Source: Sphingomonas zeae (GTDB taxonomy: Bacteria > Pseudomonadota > Alphaproteobacteria > Sphingomonadales > Sphingomonadaceae). Taken from it: a DNA stretch of 64,000 bases. A model generated the notes under the pieces. It was not told the DNA's origin, searched no databases, and saw only the letters and a program-made list of their open reading frames with translations. Shown here piece after piece: positions 9,210-17,928 of this stretch. Positions within the stretch are counted from its first letter, which is position 1, and each line of letters begins with the position of its first letter. Made by a program: the position numbers and the translations under genes. The stretch is taken from positions 1-64,000 of the forward strand of contig NZ_JACIFA010000014.1 of NCBI RefSeq assembly GCF_014197135.1. Reading direction: 5' to 3'.

Positions 9210-9911
9210 TCAGATGGCTACCGTTTCCATACGCAAATTTCGCGCTTTCGACAAAACTGCAATCGCCTCCGCGCACGAGGTGTTCATTCCGGGCATCTGG
9301 ATCGGGTTGACGATGAACCGGTCTGGCTCTGACGTCGAGAGCTTGGCGATGTATTCCCAGGGTGTGAGCCCGCTGAGCGTCTTGAGCCGGCAGGCAAAGT
9401 TGTAGGCGGCCATGAAGTCGGCGAGGTGCGTCCGCGGTTGGTCGTGGCTGTCATAGTGGAAGCGTTTGACGGTCGCTTGCTGGATAGTCCGGTTCATTCG
9501 TTCGACCTAACCGTTGGTCCATGGGTGGGGCGGCTTCGTCAGTCGGTGCCCGATACCGTTTGCCTCGCAGATCATGTCGAAGCGCATCTGCCGCGACCAG
9601 GCGGTGTTGCGACTACGTGGCTGCTCAGCGAACTGAATGCGATTGTCCGTCAGGATGGTGTGGATGCTGTAAGGCACAGCTTTCAGCAGATGTTGTCGGG
9701 CGGTCGGCCTTGTCGTCCAGCGGCAGCACTGTGTTCTGCCGGAACGTCCCAACCATTGCCTCCTCGACCTCGGACAGGGTGGTGGAGAAAGGGCTTTTGA
9801 CACGGTCTTCAAATCCTCGACGGTTGCCCGCGTGCGCCACTTCGCATCCGTCTTCACATGGATCCCCATCTCACGGCTCAGCGTACCGTCCGCCTCATTC
9901 GGCCTCGCCAA
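9210..9911 (-). pseudogene. Broken IS481-family transposase
   Basis: Pieces of an IS481 transposase are visible in more than one frame. The N-terminal helix-turn-helix (REMGIHVKTDAKWRTRATVED) is followed by LPLDDKADRPT, which joins two parts normally about 90 codons apart, so much of the DDE core is deleted. The catalytic-region segment ILTDNRIQFAEQPRSRNTAW then runs to PPHPWTNG, where a stop near 9505 interrupts the frame. The C-terminal part resumes as MNRTIQQATVKRFHYDSH and ends in MPGMNTS. Family knowledge puts the intact protein at about 320 residues. It cannot be active. It marks the left side of the catabolic cluster at 10148. Confidence 0.88.
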
Positions 9912-10147
9912 TCGGCGTCATCCTGGACCCCATCATCTTTCCCTTGCCGTCAATGATACCTTTGGGTATCAATAATGGGGTTCGGCCTGAAAATGGTCGA
10001 GCGGAGAGGAATGCACAGAGCGATGGACGTCCCGTTCCAGTTCGCGCCCGTTGGGCGTGGCGATCAGCGAAGCCTGCTCAATCCGAACTACGGCATCAGC
10101 GGATCGTCGGGGAATGGGTCGTCCTCCAGATGAAGGAAACCCGATCC

Positions 10148-11146
10148 ATGGTGGAACTATCGCGTGAAGCGAAGATCGAGATGTTGAGACGGATGCTTCG
10201 CATTCGTATTTTCGACGAGGTCGCTTCCGAGCTTCAGGCCAAGGGTGAAATACCAGGCCCGCTTCATACGTCGATCGGTCAGGAGGCCGAGGTGGTTGGC
10301 GCGTGCATGGCGCTGTCCCGGCAAGACTATATGACCGGCAATCATCGATCCCATGGGCATCCGATCGGCAAGGGCGCACCACTCGGACCGCTGATGGCTG
10401 AGTTGCTGGGTAAGGAAACGGGCGTTTGCAAGGGGCGCGGCGGTTCGATGCATCTTGCCGATTTTGCAATCGGAAGCCTTGGCGAATCCGGTATCGTCGG
10501 GGCGGGCATGCCGATTGCGACCGGTGCGGCCCTCAGCGCCAAGTTGCGCGGCACCGACCAAGTCGCCCTGACATTCTTCGGCGATGGCGCATCTAATACA
10601 GGGCCGTTTCACGAGTCGCTCAATCTGGCGGCAATCTGGAAGTTGCCCGTCATCTTCCTGTGCGAGAACAACGGGTACGCCGTGGTGACACGCGCCAGTG
10701 ATATGGTCGCGGTGGAGAACATCGCCGACCGCGCGACTGCTTACGCCATCCCCGGGGAGGTCGTTGACGGGCAGAATGTACTGAGCGTCCACGAAGCGAC
10801 ATCGCGTGCCGTCAAGCGGGCGCAATCGGGCGCGGGGCCGACCCTCCTGGACGTCAGGACGTATCGCTACCGTGATCATGCCGAGTTCGGCAAGATGGGT
10901 GACTCAGTCGCATCTTATCGTTCCAAGGAAGAGGTCGAGGCGGCACGCAAGCGCGACCCCATCGAGATGTTTGCCAAGATCCTCATCGAAGGCGAAGTCC
11001 TCGACGAAGACGGTGTCGCGTCCGTCCGCGCGCAGGTCATAAGCGAAGTGGACGAGGCCGTAGATTTCGCCCGGGCGAGCGCATTTCCGGACGTTTCGAC
11101 GGCGTTTGATTTTCTGTTCGTCGACGCCGTCGCCCCCCGGCACTGA
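10148..11146 (+). CDS. Thiamine-diphosphate 2-oxo acid/acetoin dehydrogenase E1 alpha
   Basis: Protein of 332 residues. I chose the ATG at 10148 because GAAGGAA lies 9 nt upstream; another ATG at 10130 has no ribosome binding site. It carries the substrate-gate helix HTSIGQEAEVVGACMAL and the thiamine-diphosphate motif GDG...ENN (FFGDGASNTGP to LCENNGYAV). The phosphorylation-loop region YRYRDHAEFGKMGD fits the pyruvate/acetoin family. Together with the beta gene 15 bp downstream it forms the heterotetrameric E1, which decarboxylates a 2-oxo acid or cleaves an alpha-hydroxyketone and passes the acyl group to lipoyl-E2. It is the first gene of the cluster; the lower GC at third positions suggests transfer. 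Confidence 0.9.
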   Translation: MVELSREAKIEMLRRMLRIRIFDEVASELQAKGEIPGPLHTSIGQEAEVVGACMALSRQDYMTGNHRSHGHPIGKGAPLGPLMAELLGKETGVCKGRGGSMHLADFAIGSLGESGIVGAGMPIATGAALSAKLRGTDQVALTFFGDGASNTGPFHESLNLAAIWKLPVIFLCENNGYAVVTRASDMVAVENIADRATAYAIPGEVVDGQNVLSVHEATSRAVKRAQSGAGPTLLDVRTYRYRDHAEFGKMGDSVASYRSKEEVEAARKRDPIEMFAKILIEGEVLDEDGVASVRAQVISEVDEAVDFARASAFPDVSTAFDFLFVDAVAPRH

Positions 11147-11161
11147 AAGGACAACATTTCC

Positions 11162-12190
11162 ATGTCATCCATCCTATCCGACGAAGTCCATCAGGATTCG
11201 AGCAACAGCACGGTCAAGCAGACCTTTCTCGAGGCAACGGTCGCGACGATCGTCGAGGAAATGCGAGCGGATCCAACGGTATTCACCATGGGTCAAGATA
11301 TACGCGGTGGAGTTTACGGCGCCTATCCTCTCGCAGAGTTCGGCGAACGCGTCAGAAGCCTGCCAATCTCTGAGGCAGCAAATGTCGGCGCGGCAATTGG
11401 CTCCGCGATGACGGGCATGCGCCCCGTTCTGGACATGACCATCGCCACCTTCCTGTATTCCGCGATGGACCAGATCGTGAATCAAGCGGCAAAAAGCCGC
11501 TTTCTGTTTGGAGGCCAGGCCCGGCTCCCGCTCGTCATCCGATGCACGATGTTCTACGGATCATCGCAGGCCGCGCACCATAACGACCGGGCCTACGCCA
11601 TGTTCATGCATGTGCCGGGCCTCAAGATTGTGGTGCCGAGTTCTCCTGTAAACGCGAAGGGCCTGATGCGGGCAGCAATCAGGTCGAACGATCCCGTCCT
11701 GGTGTTCGAGGATTCGACGCTGTGGGGAACACGCGGGGACGTGCCGGTCGATCCAGATTTCATTATACCGCTGGGCGAGGCCGAGATCCGGCAGCGGGGG
11801 TCGGACGTTACCGTCATCGGTATTGGCCAGAGCTTGCGTACGGTCGATCAGGCCCTCAAGCTTCTCGGCAAGGATGGCATCTCGATCGAAGTGATCGACC
11901 CCCGGAGCCTGTGCCCCTTCGATTGGAAAACGGTGCTCGCTTCGGTGGACAAGACGCGCCGTGTCGTCGTCGTCGATAACGGACCCATGACATGCGGCGT
12001 TGCTGGCGAAATTCTAGCCACCGTTGCCGAACATTTTCACGGCCGCCTGCTGGCCCCGCCAAAGCGCGTCACCGCACCCGACATGCACCTGGCGTTCAGC
12101 CCGCAGTTGGAGAAGGCGCTGCTGCCAAGCCGGGAAGCCGTGGCTGAAGCCATCAAATCAACGTTTGAATATCGCGGGAAGGAAATTTGA
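11162..12190 (+). CDS. Thiamine-diphosphate dehydrogenase E1 beta
   Basis: Protein of 342 residues with the transketolase-like pyrimidine-binding domain first (about 20-195) and the C-terminal transketolase domain (about 210-335). Visible hallmarks are MGQDIRGGVYGAY, the ISEAANVGAAIGSAMTGMRP segment containing the Glu that activates thiamine, and the potassium-site and dimer region YGSSQAAHHNDRAYAMF. A Ser/Asn-rich 18-residue extension precedes the fold. The gene lies 15 bp after E1 alpha and 4 bp before the lipoyl protein. Acetoin-type and pyruvate-type E1 are hard to separate by eye; the absence of a full E2/E3 set and the alcohol dehydrogenases nearby favour the acetoin type. Confidence 0.9.
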   Translation: MSSILSDEVHQDSSNSTVKQTFLEATVATIVEEMRADPTVFTMGQDIRGGVYGAYPLAEFGERVRSLPISEAANVGAAIGSAMTGMRPVLDMTIATFLYSAMDQIVNQAAKSRFLFGGQARLPLVIRCTMFYGSSQAAHHNDRAYAMFMHVPGLKIVVPSSPVNAKGLMRAAIRSNDPVLVFEDSTLWGTRGDVPVDPDFIIPLGEAEIRQRGSDVTVIGIGQSLRTVDQALKLLGKDGISIEVIDPRSLCPFDWKTVLASVDKTRRVVVVDNGPMTCGVAGEILATVAEHFHGRLLAPPKRVTAPDMHLAFSPQLEKALLPSREAVAEAIKSTFEYRGKEI

Positions 12191-12194
12191 AGCC

Positions 12195-12434
12195 ATGGCA
12201 CGTATCGAAGTGAAAATGCCCCAGTGGGGCATGGGCATGAACGAAGGCACCGTCACGAAATGGCTGAAGTCCGTGGGTGACGATATCCAGGTCGGCGAGG
12301 AGATCGTCGAGGTGGAAGCCGCAAAGGCGAATGGTGCAGTCGAAGCATCGGACGCAGGCCGGCTGGTCGAGATCGTCGCGCAGGAGGGCGAAGAGATACC
12401 GGTCGGCGACGTTCTCTGCATCATCGAGAGCTAG
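12195..12434 (+). CDS. Stand-alone lipoyl (biotinyl/lipoyl) carrier protein
   Basis: Only 79 residues long, essentially one lipoyl domain: MPQWGMGMNEGTVTKWLKSV, the beta-turn lysine, then GRLVEIVAQEGEEIPVGD. The modified residue should be Lys44, in EAAKA, where the usual context is E(T/S)DKA. In ordinary complexes this domain is fused to the N-terminus of E2; here it is a separate protein whose stop is 4 bp from the next start. It would carry the acyl group on a swinging lipoamide between E1 and the E2 core encoded just downstream. A biotin carrier role is less likely because the biotin MKM motif is missing. Confidence 0.85.
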   Translation: MARIEVKMPQWGMGMNEGTVTKWLKSVGDDIQVGEEIVEVEAAKANGAVEASDAGRLVEIVAQEGEEIPVGDVLCIIES

Positions 12435-12438
12435 TCCC

Positions 12439-13104
12439 ATGGCAGAAGAGATCAGCCCCGCGCCAAGGGAAACAAAGCTGCGGGGGATGCGGGGTGCCAT
12501 CGCTAGTGCGATGAGCGCAAGTCTCCAGTCCGCTCCACAGCTCACGCTGCATACCGAATTCGAGGTCGGCGCGATGCTGGCGCTGCGTAAGACGCTGAGC
12601 GAAAAGGTCAGCATCAATACGCTGATCCTGACGGCTGTCGCCCGCGTTCTTGCCCGGCGGCCCGACATCAATGCAACTCTCGAAAACGGTACCATCCAGC
12701 ATCGGGATAGGGTCAATCTCGGCTTTGCGGTGGCATTGGACGCTGGGCTGGTGGTGCCGGTCCTGCGGGACGCCCAGGAATTGAGCGCGGGTGAACTCGG
12801 CACGCGTGTGGCTCACCTGACCGAGCAGGCGCGGTCGGGGTCTTTGAACTTCAAGGACATGACCGACGGGACGTTCTCAGTCACCAATCTTGGCAGCTTC
12901 GGGATCGATGCGTTCACGCCGATCATCAACCTACCCCAGGTCGCGATCCTGGGGATCGGGCGGGTGCGCGGCGAGGTCATGACCGCATCGCTGACGATCG
13001 ATCATCGTGCGATCGACGGCGTTCCCGGCGCTACGTTTCTGGCCGAGGTGGGCCGGGAACTTGCTAGCCCAGCACTACTGCTCGCCACGCCAGCTATGAC
13101 GTGA
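12439..13104 (+). CDS. E2 acyltransferase catalytic core without lipoyl or binding domain
   Basis: Protein of 221 residues that begins almost directly at the catalytic core (ETKLRGMRGAIASAMSAS). The trimer-forming CAT-like fold ends with the active-site motif DHRAIDG (HxxxDG), and the conserved FSVTNLGSFGID and VAILGIGR strands are present. A normal E2 has over 400 residues, with one or more lipoyl domains and a peripheral subunit-binding domain; both are missing here. The lipoyl domain is supplied by the separate 79-residue protein upstream. How E1 and E3 dock is unclear. No lipoamide dehydrogenase gene is in the window, so a shared E3 must serve the complex. Confidence 0.87.
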   Translation: MAEEISPAPRETKLRGMRGAIASAMSASLQSAPQLTLHTEFEVGAMLALRKTLSEKVSINTLILTAVARVLARRPDINATLENGTIQHRDRVNLGFAVALDAGLVVPVLRDAQELSAGELGTRVAHLTEQARSGSLNFKDMTDGTFSVTNLGSFGIDAFTPIINLPQVAILGIGRVRGEVMTASLTIDHRAIDGVPGATFLAEVGRELASPALLLATPAMT

Positions 13105-13306
13105 ACTTTTACGGGTTTGCCGATGATCGAGAGGCGGCGCCGGGCTTCGTACCGGTGCCGTTCCGGCTGGCCGCATTCGTTGACAGCCGGATGACCCCCA
13201 TGCCACTGCTGCGGAACATCGCGGCGGCCATACCAATGGCAGACGCCAAACACCTCCGCCGGCCGTACACCATGTACCCGAGGGCAAAGCACAGCAGGGG
13301 CCATCT

Positions 13307-13942
13307 ATGGGTATGAATGAGCGCCGTCGCACGTCGGGCAGGCCTACGAAGGAAGACGCCGAACGTCTCGATGTCATGGTCCTGGCGGCAGCAAGAGCCG
13401 CGTTCCTCGAATACGGATTTCAGGCCGCTTCGATGAGCGAGATCGCCAACCGGATCGGTGCGGCGAAACCCACGATCTACAAGCGCTACAAAAGCAAGGA
13501 AGCGTTGCTGATGGCGATGATCGATGTGGAAGTGGCAAAGCTGGAACGCTTCGTCCGGGACGCCACGCTCGCATCCCGTCCTACTCTGGACGCACTGAGG
13601 GTCGCGGCCCAGCTTCTGTTCGACTACACGTCGGTCCCCGACGAATTGGCATTTCGCAAGCTGTTATACGGTGAGGCAGCCACAAAGCCTTTCATTGCAG
13701 ACCAGATGTCGCAATGGCGATTGGTCCTGGAGGCGCCGCTCGTTGCCTTGGTGTCCCAGTGCCAAGAAGCAGGCGAGATCGGCAAGGAATTCGCTGCCGA
13801 ATTTCTGACCGATATCCTTATCGACCTGATCGCGACCCCACTCGATCGGATCGCTCTTGAGCCATGCTTGCCTGAGCCAGCGCATCTGGCCCAGCTGTTT
13901 GAGGGCCGTTGGCGGGCGTTCGAACGCATCGCCCGCGCCTGA
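13307..13942 (+). CDS. TetR-family transcriptional regulator
   Basis: Protein of 211 residues with an N-terminal TetR helix-turn-helix: MVLAAARAAFLEYGFQAASM followed by SEIANRIGAAKPTIYKRYKS (about residues 24-65). The C-terminal part is an all-helical ligand-binding domain of the AcrR_C type with no recognisable specificity. It lies between the dehydrogenase-complex genes and the alcohol dehydrogenase gene, all on the plus strand, with about 200 bp on the 5' side and 270 bp on the 3' side. It is therefore the obvious local regulator, probably responding to a pathway substrate or intermediate. A ribosome binding site AGGGG precedes the chosen start. Confidence 0.9.
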   Translation: MGMNERRRTSGRPTKEDAERLDVMVLAAARAAFLEYGFQAASMSEIANRIGAAKPTIYKRYKSKEALLMAMIDVEVAKLERFVRDATLASRPTLDALRVAAQLLFDYTSVPDELAFRKLLYGEAATKPFIADQMSQWRLVLEAPLVALVSQCQEAGEIGKEFAAEFLTDILIDLIATPLDRIALEPCLPEPAHLAQLFEGRWRAFERIARA

Positions 13943-14209
13943 GCCGTCGATAGGGCAATGTCCTGCCCTTCTCTCCTGACTACGAAATAGAGCGGGTGGC
14001 AGCGCCTCGCCGCGCCTTGCCATCTTCCGGCGCGGCATCATCTCGCCATTTAATAATACTGCCGGGTTGCATTTTGCAGTGGCAGCGCTAGTATTCCTGT
14101 GACTCGACGAGCCCCGCCGCGACCGTCGAGCGATAGCTGGCCCTTGTTTGTACCGGGCCAGATATCCCGATGAAGCCGAAAACGGCATTGCGGAATTAGG
14201 AGAAGAGGC

Positions 14210-15310
14210 ATGAAGGCATTGGTAAGCCGGGGTGCGGGAAACTTCGTTATCGAGGAGCGACCCGAGCCGAAGCCCGGCGCGGGCGACCTGCTGTTACGGC
14301 CCGCCTACACAGGCGTGTGCTTTTCTGACAAACATTGCTACGAAGGCTTGGTGGGCGCGGGCAGTTACGCCGACGGACTGGTGATAGGCCATGAGGTCAG
14401 CGCTATTGTCCAGGCTGTCGGAGACGGCGTTGCCGATTGGAAGCCGGGGGACTTGGTCTCGGTGGATCCCAGGCGATATTGCGGGGAATGCCCGCAATGT
14501 CGGGGCGGTGCCATGCTCCTGTGTGAGCAGGCGCCCAGCTTCATGGGTATCGGCAATGGTCCCGATGGCGCTTTTGCCGATCTTTTCGTGTCACCGGCAT
14601 ATACGTGCCACCAATTGCCGGATCATGTGGGCATGATGGAGGCCGCACTGGCCGAGGCGATGTCCTGCGCCACGCGAGCGGTTCGCCTATCGGGCTTTTC
14701 GGTCCATGACGACGTCGTCGTCTTCGGCGCTGAGGATTACGGCCTGTTCGCCGTGGAATGGCTCAAACGCGGCGGCGCGCGCCAGATCGTGGTTGTCGAC
14801 CCCGAGGAGGTCCGTCGTCGGGCGGCGCTCGCCCTTGGCGCGACCGCGGTGGTCGATCCTGAAGTCGAGAATGTCGAAGCGGCTATCCGGGATCATATGC
14901 CGCGCGGCGCCGACGTGTCGTTTGTCTGCATGGAAGACTATGTCCCGGCCGCTCAGAATTACCTGCGGCACGCTTATAACGTGAGCCGTATCCAGGGAAC
15001 TGTCGTGATTCTGCGTGCGTATGGCGCGGCACCGTTCGGGAATATCGACCCTTTGTCGCCGTGGCTGAAGGAATTGACGCTGCGACACTTCGGCTTCTTC
15101 TTCGGAAGCGAACCGCTGCGGGGCGGTTGGGCGCGCGGTGACTGGCAAGCGTCGCTGGAGGGAATGGCCGCCGGGATGAAAAGCTCGCCGCCACCCGGCA
15201 CCATCATTGTCGATTGGGAAGACCTCCGCAGCAAGGAGGATGTCGACGAGTTATTCCGTGGGTTGCCGCATTCAGCGACGAAAGCGGTGGTCCGGATCGG
15301 CGGCGGCTAG
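14210..15310 (+). CDS. Zinc-dependent medium-chain alcohol dehydrogenase
   Basis: Protein of 366 residues of the MDR superfamily. The catalytic zinc ligands are the Cys in TGVCFSD and His/Glu in GHEV. The structural zinc lobe has all four cysteines (YCGECPQCRGGAMLLC). The cofactor-binding strand reads VVVFGAEDYGLFAVE, where the usual GxGxxG has GAEDYG, so only the first and last glycines remain. An Asp follows at the end of the second strand (VVDPEE), which suggests NAD. It oxidises a secondary alcohol or diol to a ketone. AGGAGA lies shortly upstream of the ATG. Next to an epoxide hydrolase, a vicinal diol is a sensible substrate (inference). Confidence 0.88.
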   Translation: MKALVSRGAGNFVIEERPEPKPGAGDLLLRPAYTGVCFSDKHCYEGLVGAGSYADGLVIGHEVSAIVQAVGDGVADWKPGDLVSVDPRRYCGECPQCRGGAMLLCEQAPSFMGIGNGPDGAFADLFVSPAYTCHQLPDHVGMMEAALAEAMSCATRAVRLSGFSVHDDVVVFGAEDYGLFAVEWLKRGGARQIVVVDPEEVRRRAALALGATAVVDPEVENVEAAIRDHMPRGADVSFVCMEDYVPAAQNYLRHAYNVSRIQGTVVILRAYGAAPFGNIDPLSPWLKELTLRHFGFFFGSEPLRGGWARGDWQASLEGMAAGMKSSPPPGTIIVDWEDLRSKEDVDELFRGLPHSATKAVVRIGGG

Positions 15311-15511
15311 GGCAGCGCCAGATGCCCGGCTGACGCCCAGGGCGGACTCATGACAGCAGAGCTGGGGGATGACCGCGACTAGCCGAACTCGTCGGACGGC
15401 GTCGCATCACTGTGGCTCGCACCCTGCCCGAGGATTCCGCTCTCGCCGCCGCATTTCAAAGGGCGACCGCCATAGCACTGATACCGGAACATCCATCCCG
15501 GGGGGATCAAG

Positions 15512-17041
15512 ATGAGCTTGAAATCCAGTTCGCAATGCCATCAGGCCGTCATTACGGCGCGCCTACGCAAGCAGCAACGCCATCGCCTGTCATACGGCGG
15601 CATTCTTGCACTCGCCGCCTGTTGGGTGAGCGTCCCCGCCACCGCACAGCAGGCGCCGGTGCCTCCGGTTGCCGCAAATAGCCCGTCGACCGATGTGAAG
15701 GTCGGCGTCACCGACTTGGCCAATCAACCTCCCGCACCCACCGCGCCCCAAACTCCCCCGGCGATGACGCCGGAAATGCAGGCGAAGCTTGCCAAGGTGA
15801 CCTTCGGACGGGACCCTGCCCTCTACCAGCATTTCGACAGGTGGCGGGAAAAAGGCGTTACGACCCAGTTTCCAGGGTCGATCGATTCATTGCTCGGCGA
15901 TGTCGGGGGATTTCGCAGCTGGCTGTCCGACCGCGACATCAGCTTCGAGGGGCAGGTCGGCCCCAATGCAGTCTACAACATTCTCGACAACGCCAAGGGG
16001 CTTCCCCGCGCGTACAATGGTCAGACGTTTACGCTGCCCCCGGCGGGCCTCCTGCTAAAGGCGCAATTCGGGCTGAGCTCGGCCGGGTTGCCGAACTCCT
16101 ACATCGGTCTCGGCGTATCAGCGATCGGTTGGACGAACTTTCCGCAGATCAACGGCAAATCCGGGTCCACGCAGCTTCTCAACGCCTATTATGCCCAAAC
16201 GATCGGCGATCGTCTGCTCGTAAAGGCGGGCTATTTTCCGCTGCTCTTCGATTTCGCCGGCGTCTTCACGGGGGGGAATCCGGTTCTGGCCTCCGGACTT
16301 TCGGGCTTGATACCGGTGCAGGCGGGCATGACATTACCAAGCTCGGTGACGCCCGCGTTCGAGCTCTCCTATGACCTCAAGAACAATCTTTACATCAAGG
16401 GGGCCGTCCAGCGCAGCCTGAACCCCGCGGGGCTTGTTGCTGCAACCTATTCCAACCCCCATTCCATCAAATTCCTGGAGAATAGCACCGGAGCAAAGGT
16501 GCTGATGGTCGGGGAAGTCGGTTATAACCGCCCCGCCTCGATGGGGACGCGACGGCTCTGGTTACGCACCGGCTATATTTACAACACGTCGGATTACGCG
16601 GTTTTCGGGTCGACCGATAAATCCGACAATCAGGCCTTCTACATCCTCGGCGACTATCAGACCCTGCAGCCTGATCCCATGCTGCCTTATCGGGGGCTCT
16701 ATCTTGGGGCGTCCGCACAGGTGGCGGCCGAAAACGTCAATGTCATTAGCCAGAATTACGAGTTGCGCGCCTATTGGTTGGGTCCGACGGATGCCCGACC
16801 GACCGATGCCATCAGTCTAACAGCGTCGTTCAACAAGTATAGCCAAGACGCGCGCAGGCAATTTTCCGGGGTCGGTGTTAGAACTGAAAGCAACCAGTTT
16901 TCCATCGGCGCAAATTACGCCTACCATATTCGACCCGGCCTCTACGCCACGCCAAGCATCGCATATATCGTGCACCCCTCGTTTACAGGAAAATATGCCG
17001 ACGCCTTGAATGTTGGAATGATGGCGACGCTTCTATTCTGA
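15512..17041 (+). CDS. OprB-like carbohydrate porin
   Basis: Outer-membrane protein of 509 residues. A longer-than-usual n-region with many basic residues precedes a hydrophobic segment and cleavage near ATAQQA. A Pro/Ala-rich periplasmic linker runs to about residue 95, then a beta-barrel of the OprB family, with strands such as YIGLGVSAIGWTNF and LLVKAGYFPLLFDFAGVF and the terminal Phe (MATLLF). GGGGGGAT lies 5 nt before the ATG. OprB-type porins pass small neutral or weakly charged solutes; within this catabolic cluster it probably admits the growth substrate. About 200 bp separate it from the alcohol dehydrogenase, so it may have its own promoter. Confidence 0.85.
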   Translation: MSLKSSSQCHQAVITARLRKQQRHRLSYGGILALAACWVSVPATAQQAPVPPVAANSPSTDVKVGVTDLANQPPAPTAPQTPPAMTPEMQAKLAKVTFGRDPALYQHFDRWREKGVTTQFPGSIDSLLGDVGGFRSWLSDRDISFEGQVGPNAVYNILDNAKGLPRAYNGQTFTLPPAGLLLKAQFGLSSAGLPNSYIGLGVSAIGWTNFPQINGKSGSTQLLNAYYAQTIGDRLLVKAGYFPLLFDFAGVFTGGNPVLASGLSGLIPVQAGMTLPSSVTPAFELSYDLKNNLYIKGAVQRSLNPAGLVAATYSNPHSIKFLENSTGAKVLMVGEVGYNRPASMGTRRLWLRTGYIYNTSDYAVFGSTDKSDNQAFYILGDYQTLQPDPMLPYRGLYLGASAQVAAENVNVISQNYELRAYWLGPTDARPTDAISLTASFNKYSQDARRQFSGVGVRTESNQFSIGANYAYHIRPGLYATPSIAYIVHPSFTGKYADALNVGMMATLLF

Positions 17042-17130
17042 AATAACCCGACAAGATCAGCATATGGCCGGATTTTACGCATGCAATCATTCCAATATTC
17101 TAGGAATTACCTTCTGTAGGGATTATCATT

Positions 17131-17898
17131 ATGTCCAGAACATATGTCGTAACCGGAAGCGCGTCAGGAATAGGTCAGGCCACTACGAATCTGCTGGTGA
17201 AATTGGGTCACACGGTCATTGGCGTCGACCGCAGTCACGCCAATATCGTTGCCGATCTTAGTACAGCTGATGGCCGGAAGGAACTGGTGGATGCTGTTGC
17301 GAAACTGACAGATACCGTCGATGGCCTGATCTGCGCGGCGGGGCTGGGCCTGGACGCGCCGGTGACGGCACAGGTCAACTATTATGGAACGCTGGCCACG
17401 CTGATCGGCCTACGGCCATTTCTTGCGAATTCGGCGGCGCCCCGCGCGGTCGTGCTTGCGAGCGTCGCAGTTCTTTTCGATGCCGACGCCGATCTCCTTG
17501 GTGCCTTCGAAGGATATGATGAAGCGGCAGCCATTGTCCGGGCCGAAGCGATAACCGACCAACCAGGGGCCATTTACAGCACTTCGAAGCGAGCTGTCGC
17601 GCGGTGGGTTAAACGTCACGCACCGACGTCCGAATGGGCGGGCGCAGGGATCGCCCTGAATGCGATCGCTCCAGGCATGGTGATGACGCCAATGATCTCC
17701 GAGCAGATCAAGTTGCCGGAGGTCCGGCGCGCCATGCTGGAACGCGTACCGATGCCCCTCAACGGCATCGCCGAAGCCGACGATATCGCACGCGCCTTGG
17801 CGTGGTTCGCCGGTCCGGAGAACACCCATATCACTGGTCAGATCATCTACATCGACGGCGGGGCGGAAGCCTCGCTGCGTGGCGTCGGCACGCTGTAA
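17131..17898 (+). CDS. SDR oxidoreductase, 3-alpha-hydroxysteroid dehydrogenase/carbonyl reductase-like
   Basis: Classical short-chain dehydrogenase of 255 residues. The cofactor motif is TGSASGIG (residues 8-15) followed by Asp in VDRSHANIVADLST, favouring NAD. The catalytic Ser is in VLASVAVL and the Tyr-Lys pair in YSTSK. The overall pattern (DLSTADGRKE, LNAIAPGMVMTPM, IIYIDGGAEA) resembles the 3-alpha-HSD/carbonyl reductase of Comamonas, a broad-specificity ketone/alcohol enzyme. It lacks the NNAG motif, reading CAAGLG as that subgroup does. The epoxide hydrolase gene starts 30 bp downstream, so the pair is probably translated from one transcript. It likely oxidises an alcohol made in this pathway. 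Confidence 0.88.
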   Translation: MSRTYVVTGSASGIGQATTNLLVKLGHTVIGVDRSHANIVADLSTADGRKELVDAVAKLTDTVDGLICAAGLGLDAPVTAQVNYYGTLATLIGLRPFLANSAAPRAVVLASVAVLFDADADLLGAFEGYDEAAAIVRAEAITDQPGAIYSTSKRAVARWVKRHAPTSEWAGAGIALNAIAPGMVMTPMISEQIKLPEVRRAMLERVPMPLNGIAEADDIARALAWFAGPENTHITGQIIYIDGGAEASLRGVGTL

Positions 17899-17928
17899 TC
17901 GCCATAACCTCAAGGAATGGATCAAGAC

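Noticed and set aside
12195..12434. The 79-residue protein as a biotin carrier
   Set aside because: It lacks the MKM motif of biotin carriers, and its neighbours are E1 and E2 genes, so a lipoyl role is far more likely.
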